A stretch of 64,000 nucleotides of DNA from Cyanidium caldarium (lineage: Eukaryota > Rhodophyta > Bangiophyceae > Cyanidiales > Cyanidiaceae), in NCBI GenBank assembly GCA_026184775.1, contig JANCYW010000013.1:305001-369000 (forward strand), written 5' to 3'. Shown piece by piece: positions 38,341 through 47,365 of this stretch. The notes below the pieces were generated by a model. It did not search any database and was not told where the DNA came from. It saw nothing but the letters and a program-made list of their open reading frames with translations. Both the position numbers and the translations under genes were made by a program. Within the stretch, counting starts at the first letter, position 1; every line of letters begins with the position of its first letter.

Positions 38341-38371
<31 letters not shown>

Positions 38372-39403
38372 GCCCTGACGCTGGACGGCGTTGCCGATGC
38401 CGATCACGAACGGCTGCTGGCGCCCGATCCCAGTGACGCTGTCCCAGCGGCGGCGTCGCGGGCGGTGCAGCCGCTGGCGTGCGAGACGCTCGAGGCCATC
38501 GACAAGGACGTCACCCGCACGCTGTGCAATCACCGGCTGTTCTGGCGCGGCGGGGCTGCGCTGGGCCTGGGTGCGCTGCGCAACGTGCTGCGCGCCTACG
38601 CCTGTGCGGACCCCGAGATCGGGTACTGCCAGGGCATGTCGTCGATCGCCGGCGCGCTGTATATCTATTCCGGCGGCAGCGAGGAGCGCTGCTTCTACAT
38701 GTTTCTGCAGTTTATGCAGGGTCGTCTACAGTTTCGGCGCATGTTCCTGCCCGGTTTTCGGTGCCTGCGCCGCCTGGTGGGCGAGTTCGAGGTGTTGCTG
38801 CGGCGCAAGCTGCCGCGTCTGGCGCGGCATCTGGAGGCCGAGGGCGTGCTCCCGATGATGTACGCCGACAAGTGGTATCTGACCGCGTTGCTGTACAACT
38901 TTCCGTTCCCGGTGGTGAGTCGCGTTTGGGACGGTATGTTGCACGCCGGGCACACCAAGCTGCTGCACCGGGCGACGCTGGCGGTGATGGTGCGGGCGGA
39001 GCGTGCCGGTCGTTTATCGCGCAGCGTGCACTTTGAGGAGCTGCTGGTGTATCTGCAGCGCGGTTTTGCCGAGGACGAGGCCATCTTTGCGGATGTGGAC
39101 GCGTTTATGCACGACGCGCATCATCGGTTCGCGTTTACGCGTGCGGAACTGCGCGCCATGCGCATCGATGAGGATACCGGACGGCCGGTTGGGGTGCACG
39201 ACGAGAGGGAGCGTGCGGGGCGCGTGGCGGTCGTGCCCGGGTGGTTGCGTGTGAGATGGGGTCGGAGGCAGGCGGCGTCACGACAACCCGCAGCGGAAGT
39301 GGTGAGCGGCAAGCCCGTACAGTATACCGAAAATGTGCGTGGTCGCCCTCGTCGTCGGGGTCCGCTTCTGGTGTGTTTCGGTTGCGCCCACCCGGACGTT
39401 TAA
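35660..39403 (+). CDS. TBC-domain Rab GTPase-activating protein
   Basis: 1247 residues. The TBC domain fills the last third: GVPEELRRRLWPAFLEI, then the arginine finger in IDKDVTRTLCNHRLFW, the glutamine finger in EIGYCQGMSSIAGAL, MYADKWYLTALLYNFPFPVVSRVWD and FEELLVYLQRG. Both catalytic fingers (R and Q) are present, so GAP activity towards a Rab is expected. The N-terminal 800 residues have helical stretches (for example FREVCLAHRLERVLVQAVVR) and long Ser/Thr/Pro-rich low-complexity parts without a known domain. A poly-Ala run precedes the TBC core. The start at ATG 35660 (MAAALERLAL) follows a featureless open stretch. The stop codon overlaps that of the convergent methyltransferase gene in the shared bases TTAA (39400-39403). 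Confidence 0.9.
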
Positions 39404-40482
39404 AGCTCCTCGCACCGGTCCGCGCCCTGTCTTCCTCTACGCCCCTCCTGTTCCGGTCGGGTGAATTTGGCGGCCACCCAGCGGCGGTGCATGCTGAGGC
39501 GTTCCTTGCGATTCACCACCACCCGATGCTGCAGCCGCACGTACTCGGTGTGCAGCCCGGCGCCTTCGAACAGCGCTTGCAACTCGTCGGTGGTGAAGTA
39601 GTGCACGCGGGTGCCGTCGCCGCGGAGGTATTCGTGGGCGGTGCCCGGCACGCGCGCACACGCCGGATGCCGCAGTTGGGCCAGGTCGCCGACAGCGTAA
39701 TCGCGCAACAGGACGCTGCCGCCGGGCAGCAACATGCGCGCCAGACGTTGCACCACCAGCGATAGGTGCGTGGCCGGCACCGCGCTCAGCGTCCACACAC
39801 AGGTGACGTAATGGCAAGGCAGCGGCGGCGGTCGATACGCCCCGGTGCTGTGGATCGTCCCCTCCTGCTCCTCCTCCTCTTGCTCGGCGGCGGCGATATC
39901 GGACACGTAGGCGTACACACGCGCCTCGTCCATCTCCGGGTGTTGTAGCAGCAGCCGAACGGCCGCGGGCGCAAAGTCGAACGCGAAAAAGTAGGCCGAC
40001 GGCTGGGCGCGCAACAGCGGCACCAGCGCGTTGCCCACTCCGCACCCGCATTCGGCCACGCGCAGCGCCGCGGCCGCCGCTTCGGCCAAGACGAACGTGG
40101 ACTGCGGTAGCCGTGCCTGCCAGTCGGCCGATGCCACCCGTCGTCGCGGCACATGCGGCGGAATGTGGGCGTACGGGTCCGCGCGCACCGCCTCGGGCAT
40201 CAGTTCGGGGAACTCGGCGCGCAGGTTGTAGCGGTGCTTGAAAAAGCTGTCGCGTTTCTCCCGATAGAACCGCTCCCAGTAACTCACTTCACGCACGGCG
40301 GCCGTGGACGTTGGCGTCCGTAGTCGGCGCGCCAGCGGCAACTGCGGCGGCCAGGCCGATACCGCAGCGCGCACATCCTCCTCGCCGACTACCGTGTCAC
40401 GCTGCTCCCTTCCCGCAGCAGCTGCCTCCAGCGCCAGTAGAATGCGCTGCGCCCGTCGTCGCGGGGGTGACCAAGTCTCCAT
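39400..40482 (-). CDS. tRNA 3-methylcytidine methyltransferase (METTL2/6/8, Trm140-like)
   Basis: 360 residues. The family entry motif reads YWERFYREKRDSFFKHRYNL with EFPEL soon after. The SAM site is VAECGCGVGNALVPLL, followed by FAFDFAPAAVRLLLQ. Later blocks LPGGSVLLRDYAVGDLAQLR, YLRGDGTRVHYFTTDEL and HRVVVNRKERLSMHRRWV are close to human METTL6/METTL2. These enzymes methylate C32 in the anticodon loop of tRNA-Thr, tRNA-Ser or tRNA-Arg. The permuted tRNA-Thr in this window has C at position 32, so it is a plausible substrate; that link is inference. ATG 40480-40482 (METWSPP) is preferred because a separate small reading frame ends just upstream. Confidence 0.88.
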   Translation of the reverse strand: METWSPPRRRAQRILLALEAAAAGREQRDTVVGEEDVRAAVSAWPPQLPLARRLRTPTSTAAVREVSYWERFYREKRDSFFKHRYNLRAEFPELMPEAVRADPYAHIPPHVPRRRVASADWQARLPQSTFVLAEAAAAALRVAECGCGVGNALVPLLRAQPSAYFFAFDFAPAAVRLLLQHPEMDEARVYAYVSDIAAAEQEEEEQEGTIHSTGAYRPPPLPCHYVTCVWTLSAVPATHLSLVVQRLARMLLPGGSVLLRDYAVGDLAQLRHPACARVPGTAHEYLRGDGTRVHYFTTDELQALFEGAGLHTEYVRLQHRVVVNRKERLSMHRRWVAAKFTRPEQEGRRGRQGADRCEEL

Positions 40483-40508
40483 AGAGAGTGTGCGCGCTCG
40501 TCGCCGCC

Positions 40509-40691
40509 TCAGCCCTCGGCGGCGCCGGGCGTCCTCGCGGCAAGCGACTTGCGCGACGGCTCCAACAACCGCCGTGACGCCTCCACTTCGCGCTCCGCCA
40601 AGTGCCGCTCCCACCTCACCATATACAACGCCACGGTGAACGCCGTGCCCACCAACACCGCGGTGATGAGGATGCTCAACACAAAGTGCAT
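40509..40691 (-). CDS. Small single-span membrane protein (60 aa), hypothetical
   Basis: 60 residues. The N-terminal 24 form a clean membrane helix (MHFVLSILITAVLVGTAFTV), followed by a charged amphipathic helix (RWERHLAEREVEASRR) and a short tail. This layout is typical of small mitochondrial inner-membrane or ER proteins, but I do not recognise a family. The start codon is ATG and the stop lies 26 bp before the methyltransferase ATG on the same strand, so the two could share a promoter or a transcript. It may be chance, though the hydrophobic/charged split argues for a real gene. Confidence 0.45.
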   Translation of the reverse strand: MHFVLSILITAVLVGTAFTVALYMVRWERHLAEREVEASRRLLEPSRKSLAARTPGAAEG

Positions 40692-41016
40692 GAAGCGCGG
40701 ACGTCCTCGACGTCCGCAGATCCGGACGCAGAAGACGATGAGAGCGGATGAAAAGAGTGCGTTACGGAGAGCGTCGGTCGACGTTATGGATCACTCCCCG
40801 AGTACCGAGTGCTCGGACGGGACGGTTGTCTCCGGTAGCGTGTCCCTCCTCCGCAGACGACACGGCCGTGCTCCCCACACCAACACGCACGCACGCACGC
40901 ACGCACGCACGCACACCGACACGCATCCCATTTTCGTTCCGAGCGCGTCGGAACACGGTGGCCGCTGCGGAGTGCCACCGCGCGAGCAGCGAGACACTGC
41001 GGTGGGTGCAACGGCC
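40692..41016. other. Divergent promoter with (CGCA)n microsatellite
   Basis: A (CGCA)n tract of about seven units lies at 40884-40915. No gene seen. Confidence 0.55.
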
Positions 41017-42036
41017 ATGAAAGGAGCGTCGTGGAGGACAGCCTATGTCATAGGGGTGGGCAGGGTAGGCGGGGAGTGTAGACGGAGACAGGGGTTGTGG
41101 CTGAAGAGTGCGAGTTCGTGGAGGGTACGCGTCGAGCGGTGCCTCCGTGGACCGTCGCCTGCGGCATCACGAACACAGCGGTCGCGGCTGCCGGCTCAAC
41201 ACCCATTACGTGCCTGTCAAGCGAGTCCAGCAGCGGTACCGACGCCGCATTCACCGCGGCGGACGCGACTCAATGCGGTGGGCGTGCTGTTCGCGGTGGT
41301 CATGTTCGCCTGGTCGCTGCCGTTCTTCGTGTTCATGCTGCTGACGTATCCGTGGGTGTGGTGGCGGGATCGTTACGAGCGACGACTGTTTGATGCCATC
41401 GCTATGCTGTGGATGCGTCTGTCCATGGCCACCATGGGTGTCATACCGCGGGTGCTCGGCCGCGAGCACCTGCCTGCGCCATCGCACCCGGTGGTGTACG
41501 TGTGCAACCACACTTCGTATGTGGACATCTTCACGCTGGCGTTTCTGCGGCGTCGATTCAAGTTTGTGTCCAAGAGGAGCATATTCGGTATTCCCATCAT
41601 CGGCTGGGCGATGCGCATGGCGCGGCACATTGCGCTGGCGCGCGGCGACCGACGGGATCAGTGGCGGGTGTTCCGCGAGATGGTCACGCACCTGCAACGC
41701 GGTATGTCGCTGGTGCTGTTTCCGGAGGGCACCCGCTCGCTGGACGGCCGTTTACGTCCATTCCGTAGCGGGGCGTTTCGGGCGGCGGCCGAGGCGGGCG
41801 TGCCCATCGTGCCGCTGACCGTGCGCGGCGCCGCCGATATGATGCCGCCGTGGGCGCTGGCACCGCTGCGATGGCCGCGCGAAGGCATCACCTTGGTGGT
41901 GCATCCGGTGATCGTTACCGCCAACAAGAGCGTCGGGCAGCTGACGCAAGAGGCGCGTACGGCCATCGCCAGCGCCCTGCCACCGCATCTGCGCGGCGAG
42001 TCCGAGGTAGAGGCGGTGGAGAACGGAGAGGAGTGA
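41017..42036 (+). CDS. ATS2: 1-acyl-sn-glycerol-3-phosphate acyltransferase (PlsC type, probably plastid)
   Basis: 339 residues. The PlsC core shows the HX4D motif in CNHTSYVD, GIPIIGWAMRMARHIALARGD, and the second block VLFPEGTRSLDGRLRPFRSG, followed by VPIVPLTVRGAADMMP. A hydrophobic segment (GVLFAVVMFAWSLPFFVFML) precedes the core and probably forms a hairpin or membrane anchor. The first 85 residues are basic and Ser/Arg-rich, consistent with a transit peptide. It acylates sn-2 of lysophosphatidic acid to give phosphatidic acid; the sequence is closer in style to bacterial and plastid enzymes than to ER LPAAT. Together with the GPAT at 19728 it would complete the plastid route to phosphatidate. 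Confidence 0.87.
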   Translation: MKGASWRTAYVIGVGRVGGECRRRQGLWLKSASSWRVRVERCLRGPSPAASRTQRSRLPAQHPLRACQASPAAVPTPHSPRRTRLNAVGVLFAVVMFAWSLPFFVFMLLTYPWVWWRDRYERRLFDAIAMLWMRLSMATMGVIPRVLGREHLPAPSHPVVYVCNHTSYVDIFTLAFLRRRFKFVSKRSIFGIPIIGWAMRMARHIALARGDRRDQWRVFREMVTHLQRGMSLVLFPEGTRSLDGRLRPFRSGAFRAAAEAGVPIVPLTVRGAADMMPPWALAPLRWPREGITLVVHPVIVTANKSVGQLTQEARTAIASALPPHLRGESEVEAVENGEE

Positions 42037-42234
42037 GGCGTGCTGCAGTGTCATCTGGGTAGGATGGAGGAGTAAATTGCGTGACGTCCACCGGAGTGCA
42101 TACTTTGCCGCGGGCGTATCGAGTGTCGGCGACCGAGTTTGCAGCGGGACGATCCGCTCGGGGCTGTCGCTGCGGTCCGACCCGTGTGGTCCCGACCGAG
42201 GAGACGTTCAGTGGTCGGCCCTGCATGGCCCTTC

Positions 42235-44058
42235 ATGGTGAGGGTCGAGCTGCACGCACGGCTGGCGTCGGCGGCGGTGCGACCGGGTGCTGGCTGGCAG
42301 TTGGTGCTGGTGTTGGTGGCGTCGGAGGCGGAGGCAGGGGAGGATCGGCGGCCGGTGTCCAACGGAGACCGTTTCGGGATTTCGAAAGCGGATGGTGCCG
42401 CTGTCAGAGAGGCGGCGAGCGGTAGCGAGGACGGAGAGCAGGTGCTGGTGGTGGAGTATGTGGCGTGTCGCGTGGGTGGTGGCTGGTTGGCGGATCGGGA
42501 ATGGCTGGTGCCGGCCGCGCACCCGTCGACGGATCGGCGGGGGGAACCGGAGGCGGACGCCCAAGCCCGTACGCCAGCTACGACACCGTCGCAGTCGCCG
42601 AGGGCGTCGGAATCGAGTGGGGACGCCAGTGGCGCTCTGTTGGTCGCGGTGCCGTCGCGGTCGTCACGCGGGAACACCGCGCTGTGGGCCGGCGCTGAGG
42701 GTGTCGACGGGGCCTCGTTGCCTGCGGAAGAGAGTGGTCGTGCCCGGACACCGCTTGCGACTGCCTCATCATCTACTGCGCTGGCGCCGGCTTGGGTGCG
42801 TGCACTGTGGGATGGCATGGCGGCGGCGGGCATTCCCGTGCAAGAGCAGGATGACGAGGCATGGGTGGCTGTTGGCTCCTCTCGGCGGACCGGTTACGAG
42901 GGGGTACTGTTCGCCTCGCCGGCCACACTGGTGACCGAGCCGTGTCGCCTGCGACCGGGCGAGGTGCGGGCGTTTTGCGTGCAGGGTCAGTTGCCGCACG
43001 ATATCCCGCCCAGTTTCTCGGGTCGCGCCATGCGTTATCGGTATGCGGTGGGTGTGGCGGCGCAGCTGCGCGGCGGCGTTCCGGTGATGCTGCGCCTGCC
43101 GCTGCGAGTGGTGGGGAATGAGGGGGCGAGGGCGAGCCCAGTGGCATCGCCGGCAAATTTGATGCCGAAGGCGGAGACGGCGGAACCGATGGCAGTGCCG
43201 CTGTTGCATTTGCCAGCGCCAGCCGTGGCCGCCTCTACCGATTCGCGTCATCTCGGTGGTCGGAAGTCGGGCGACGTATCGCTGCGATTATCTGTGCGCC
43301 CAGTGCGGCTGGAAGTGTCACCGCAACTGGACACGATTCTGTCGCTGACGCCTAACGGTCGCCTGACCGCCTACCCGAACATGAACCGGCGCGACGCCAT
43401 GTCGGCACCCAGCGCGATCAATGCGGTGGACAGCAGGGTGGTGCCGATGTCGGATGCGGTGCTGCCCGTCGCCGCGCACGCCGAAGACGTCCCGCGTCAT
43501 CATCCGGTGACGTTTCGGGTGCGCTGCGAGGACAACGCCCACTTGGCGCACGTGACCCTGATGCGCACGGCGTACCGACCGGCCGAGGTGGTGTGTGCGC
43601 TGGTGGACCTGCGCAACGCCGCTGTGCCCTGTGATCATGTGTGGGCGTTCTTGGAGACCGAGGAGTGCATTCGGCCGGAACGTCTGAGTGAGGCAGCTCG
43701 CACCCGACTGCAACCGGACAAGCGCGTTGCTGCGGCCGCTTTCCGCACCGAATACGCCCACGCGTGCCCTAGCACCCACTGCGCGGATCGGTTGCGCCTA
43801 GCGCTCCCGCTGCCGCCCGATGCACCGCCCAGTTTCAGCACCGATGTGGTCGGACTGCAGTGGGTGTTGCGGCTGGTGTTTGGGGTCCGGGACGGCAAAC
43901 AGCATGACCGGCGGCAGCGAGAGCCGCACACGACGAACAACGCGGCGCCGATCGACCCGAGCGAGTTGACCCTACTGCCCATGCGCTGCCCGCTGTTTGT
44001 GCACTGCACCGACGACATCGTCGAACCGCACTCCCGCAGCGTCACCTTGATGCACTAG
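42235..44058 (+). CDS. RGP1: RGP1-like Rab6/Ypt6 GEF subunit
   Basis: 607 residues. The central block matches Rgp1: EPCRLRPGEVRAFCVQGQLP, HDIPPSFSGRAMRYRYAVGV, and later arrestin-like strands (VTFRVRCEDNAHLAHVTLMR, RPAEVVCALVDLRNA, LPPDAPPSFSTDVVGLQW). The N-terminus MVRVELHARLASAAVRPG starts the first beta strand of the arrestin-like fold. Rgp1 forms a heterodimer with Ric1 that activates Ypt6/Rab6 at the Golgi. Long low-complexity inserts separate the conserved parts, so the protein is longer than in animals. The start is taken at ATG 42235; the preceding 32 codons are basic and lack similarity. Confidence 0.75.
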   Translation: MVRVELHARLASAAVRPGAGWQLVLVLVASEAEAGEDRRPVSNGDRFGISKADGAAVREAASGSEDGEQVLVVEYVACRVGGGWLADREWLVPAAHPSTDRRGEPEADAQARTPATTPSQSPRASESSGDASGALLVAVPSRSSRGNTALWAGAEGVDGASLPAEESGRARTPLATASSSTALAPAWVRALWDGMAAAGIPVQEQDDEAWVAVGSSRRTGYEGVLFASPATLVTEPCRLRPGEVRAFCVQGQLPHDIPPSFSGRAMRYRYAVGVAAQLRGGVPVMLRLPLRVVGNEGARASPVASPANLMPKAETAEPMAVPLLHLPAPAVAASTDSRHLGGRKSGDVSLRLSVRPVRLEVSPQLDTILSLTPNGRLTAYPNMNRRDAMSAPSAINAVDSRVVPMSDAVLPVAAHAEDVPRHHPVTFRVRCEDNAHLAHVTLMRTAYRPAEVVCALVDLRNAAVPCDHVWAFLETEECIRPERLSEAARTRLQPDKRVAAAAFRTEYAHACPSTHCADRLRLALPLPPDAPPSFSTDVVGLQWVLRLVFGVRDGKQHDRRQREPHTTNNAAPIDPSELTLLPMRCPLFVHCTDDIVEPHSRSVTLMH

Positions 44059-44235
44059 AATTGCACAAAGAGCGGGCATATGCGTGTAACCGCGGTAACC
44101 GTAAAAGCGTGCACGCATGCTGCCGCACGCCCAGCCGCGATCCCGCGCGCAATCCGAAACGCGCCGGCCACACCGCGAATGGCGCGAACGCGAGCGCGTG
44201 GGCGTGCGAGAGCAGCGACAGGTCGAGCGACGCGC

Positions 44236-47200
44236 ATGGAGAGGCCTGCGGGAGAGCGCTCCGAGCGCCTGTTTCCCGACGAGGTACAGTGTGCATTAGA
44301 TGAGGCGTGTGCGGGTCTGCGTGCGGAGCTAGATGCGCTGTTGGGATGGGTGTGGGTGTGGCGGCAAGTGTCGGCTGCGCGGGCAGCTGAGGCGTTGGCG
44401 GTGGGTCGGGATGACGGAGAGGCGGGCGCGTCGCCGGTGGCGGATAGCATCTTGTCCCGAGCCGTTACGGCGGTGGAAGATGCAGTGCGGTTGCGGCATG
44501 CGGGATCGACGGCGTGGGAGGCGTTGGGCACGGTGGAGGCGCGGAGCCGTTTCGGGGAGAGTCTGCCGCGGCTGAGGGGCATGTTGGCGGATCTGGCAGC
44601 GTTTCTGAGGGAGTGGGATGAGGAGTGGGGCCAAGACGGTGAGAGAGGACCACGCTCTGGGCTGGAGATGTATGTGAAAAAGGTGGGCGAGGAGCACGGC
44701 ACACACTGCGCACCGTACGCGGCCCGTCGGGCGGTGCTGCGCTCGACGGTGTTGCCGTGGGCGCTGACGGTGTTGCGGGCGATGGCCGTGGTGGACGAAG
44801 CTTGGCTGGGCGGGGAGGATAGCGATGGCGAGGAGGCGGCGCCGGTGCTGGACGGCAGGGAGCGGGATGCGTTGGAGCGGCTGCTGTATGAGCTGGCCAA
44901 AGTGTTGGTGGCGGTGACGCAGGCGCCCAGCACGCTCCTGGCGGCCGAGGCCATGCGGGAACTAGAGCGATGCGGACGCCGACGACGTCGGTCAACGACG
45001 ATGGTGACCACCGGCAGCGGAAGTGACCTGGAGAAAGACGGGACCGGGAACCGCATCGTCGCGGCCGTCGAGGTGCGTGACGCGATGCTGGAGCTGGCCG
45101 AGCATACGTTGCATCTCAAGCGCGTCCTGGCGGGTGGTTGCTCCTCCGACGATGATGCCACGCACACTGCGTTGACGTTCTTCACAGCGTTGTTGGCGCG
45201 GTCGCTGACACATCAAGAGTCGACCACGCGCGAGGAATTGCTGCTGATGTTGCTGGCGAATGCGGTGCGTGCGCCGGTGCTGGTGCGCGTGTCGTCGACG
45301 TTACCGGCGCTGCCTGAGGCGGCGCACAGTACACGGTGGCGGGCGGTGCTGGCGCGTGATCGTCAGTTCACCGCCCGCATCGTCCGGGCGTTGGCGGATG
45401 AGGGCGATTTGGACGGGTTCCGTCTGCTGCACATCGTGGCGTATCGCAGTTGTCAGCAGCTGCTCGGTGCATCGGTGGGCGGCGATGAGCGCGAACACCA
45501 TCAACACGTGGTGCAGCTGGTGACCGAGGTTTATGCAGCTGCCTGGGCTCGACTGGCGTCGCCCGAGGCCCTGGCCACCGCTTTAGAACAAGACGCCGGC
45601 GCTCATCGCCGGCATCGATCGGGCATGTCATTACCGCTGGGAGCGCAGTGGCAGCGCGAACGTCAGCGTCGGCAGCGACAGCGTCGTTGCGAGCCAGCAC
45701 GTTGGAACGGGCGACATGGCGGGCTGGTGTTGGTGAAGGGACGGCGCGCCGCCGTGGATGCCGTGCAGTCGACCGCGCAGTTGGCCGCGGAACGGCCGGA
45801 GCCGCGCGACGACCTCGGCGCGCTCGATGAGGATGCCGCGGTGCTGTTCTATCACCCGACGCGATCCGGTGGCGCGGTGAACCCGAAATGGATGGCGTCG
45901 GCGCCGAGCACCACCGAAGCGGTGGATGTGGGGGGAGCGTGGGAGACGCTGGGGGCGGAGGAAGAGGAGGAGGCGGCGGCCTTGGTGAGAGCGTTGGCGG
46001 CGGCGTGGCGCGAATGGACCGACAACGCCCGTCACGCCTCCGACTCGTGGATGCAGTACGTGTGGCGGCGACTGCGTCGGATCCACGATGAGGAAAGTGA
46101 AGAAATGGGCGGGGTTCAGCTGCCGACACTGGTGCAGTTGGCCGCATTGCGACTAGAGGTGGACTTTTTGCGGCGGTGGCATCGGCGGATGATATGCGTA
46201 CCCGAATCATCGCTCTGGCGTCTGCCACTGGGACCTTCGCCGTATGGGCAGATACCGGATGCATCCGTGTCGATGCTACCGCCGCTGCCGCCGCTATCAT
46301 CGGATTCGCTGCGGGTGCTCAGCGCGGAGATGAGCGTGCCCGGGGACGTGCACGCCTTGTCGCATCAGGAGGCGGCATTGGACGCGACGTTGCGGTTGTT
46401 GTTGACGCATCCCGACTGGCAAACGCGGTCGACGGCCGGCGGAGAGGCGGAGGGGCACGAGGGAGTGTGGTCTGGAGAGCGCTCGTCCGCGGACGGGGCG
46501 GAGTCCATCGTAGCAGCCGCTGCCGCAGTGTCCAGCGTGGCGCTGTTGAGGCTGGTGTTTGCGCAGTTGCGCGCGCTGGCCTGCACGGCGCCGGACGGTT
46601 TACAGCGTTTGCGGCGCGACACGCAGCACAAGCCACAAAAGTGGATGGAGGCGGTGACACGGCCCGCCCGAGAATTCACCGCCCGTCGGCACTCGCGGGC
46701 GCATCTGGACGCTTTGGTGAGCGTGTGGTGGCTGATGTGGTTGGTGGGCGAGTCGATGGCCACGACCGATGCGCCCGAGGAGGGAGCGGCACAATGGCGG
46801 AGATGTCTGGTGTCGGAGCCGCGGGTGGCGCGCTGTGCGCGTCTGTTGGTGCACGAGGCAGTCATTGGCTCGTGTCCGCCATCGTTGATCGGCACGGGAG
46901 GCGTTGCTCGGGCGGTGGATTTGCTGCGGCGGCTGTGGGCGTACGTGGACGACGGCGAATCGCCGTCGTCTCAGGCCCGCGGATGGCGGGCGGCGAACTT
47001 TTTCTTCTGGCACTCGATGTTGTTGTGGCAGGCGGCGTTTGAGCGGCAGGCGGCGGCGCGCCGCGACGGTATCGTGAATGCGTCCCTGCTGGACGATGTG
47101 GCCACGCTGGGCGAGGCGGTGGCTGCCGCCTGGCTGGCGACGCTGCGCGCGTGTCCAGCACTGGCGGCCGATGCCTTGGCGCCCGCAAACGTCTGGGCGC

Positions 47201-47349
47201 ACCCGCCGCTACCAACTTTTTACGGCCAATTCGACCACCGAGCAGAACATGCGACGCCGAGGGAAACCCTACCCGTCGGCACGCAGCGTCGCGTCTTGGC
47301 TATGCGACCGCGAGCGAACCACCATGACCACACTCGCCTTTTCTACTGA
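44236..47349 (+). CDS. Large helical protein, possibly Timeless/Tof1-like
   Basis: 1037 residues from ATG 44236; an in-frame ATG at 44080 is also possible. Nearly all helix by composition, without membrane segments. Parts recall the Timeless/Tof1 fork-protection family: an N-terminal helical array (RRAVLRSTVLPWALTVLRAM), a leucine-rich stretch (TREELLLMLLANAVRAP), and ARWNGRHGGLVLVKG at the place where Timeless has an R-H-S-R-F-G-G-T/S segment, followed by an acidic region and further helices (FTALLARSLTHQ lies before it). If right, it would act with Tipin/Csm3 at replication forks. The similarity is weak, so treat it as a large conserved-looking protein of unconfirmed function. Its stop is 16 bp from that of the convergent aspartate kinase. 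Confidence 0.4.
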   Translation: MERPAGERSERLFPDEVQCALDEACAGLRAELDALLGWVWVWRQVSAARAAEALAVGRDDGEAGASPVADSILSRAVTAVEDAVRLRHAGSTAWEALGTVEARSRFGESLPRLRGMLADLAAFLREWDEEWGQDGERGPRSGLEMYVKKVGEEHGTHCAPYAARRAVLRSTVLPWALTVLRAMAVVDEAWLGGEDSDGEEAAPVLDGRERDALERLLYELAKVLVAVTQAPSTLLAAEAMRELERCGRRRRRSTTMVTTGSGSDLEKDGTGNRIVAAVEVRDAMLELAEHTLHLKRVLAGGCSSDDDATHTALTFFTALLARSLTHQESTTREELLLMLLANAVRAPVLVRVSSTLPALPEAAHSTRWRAVLARDRQFTARIVRALADEGDLDGFRLLHIVAYRSCQQLLGASVGGDEREHHQHVVQLVTEVYAAAWARLASPEALATALEQDAGAHRRHRSGMSLPLGAQWQRERQRRQRQRRCEPARWNGRHGGLVLVKGRRAAVDAVQSTAQLAAERPEPRDDLGALDEDAAVLFYHPTRSGGAVNPKWMASAPSTTEAVDVGGAWETLGAEEEEEAAALVRALAAAWREWTDNARHASDSWMQYVWRRLRRIHDEESEEMGGVQLPTLVQLAALRLEVDFLRRWHRRMICVPESSLWRLPLGPSPYGQIPDASVSMLPPLPPLSSDSLRVLSAEMSVPGDVHALSHQEAALDATLRLLLTHPDWQTRSTAGGEAEGHEGVWSGERSSADGAESIVAAAAAVSSVALLRLVFAQLRALACTAPDGLQRLRRDTQHKPQKWMEAVTRPAREFTARRHSRAHLDALVSVWWLMWLVGESMATTDAPEEGAAQWRRCLVSEPRVARCARLLVHEAVIGSCPPSLIGTGGVARAVDLLRRLWAYVDDGESPSSQARGWRAANFFFWHSMLLWQAAFERQAAARRDGIVNASLLDDVATLGEAVAAAWLATLRACPALAADALAPANVWAHPPLPTFYGQFDHRAEHATPRETLPVGTQRRVLAMRPRANHHDHTRLFY

Positions 47350-47365
47350 ATTCCTATGCCTAAAT

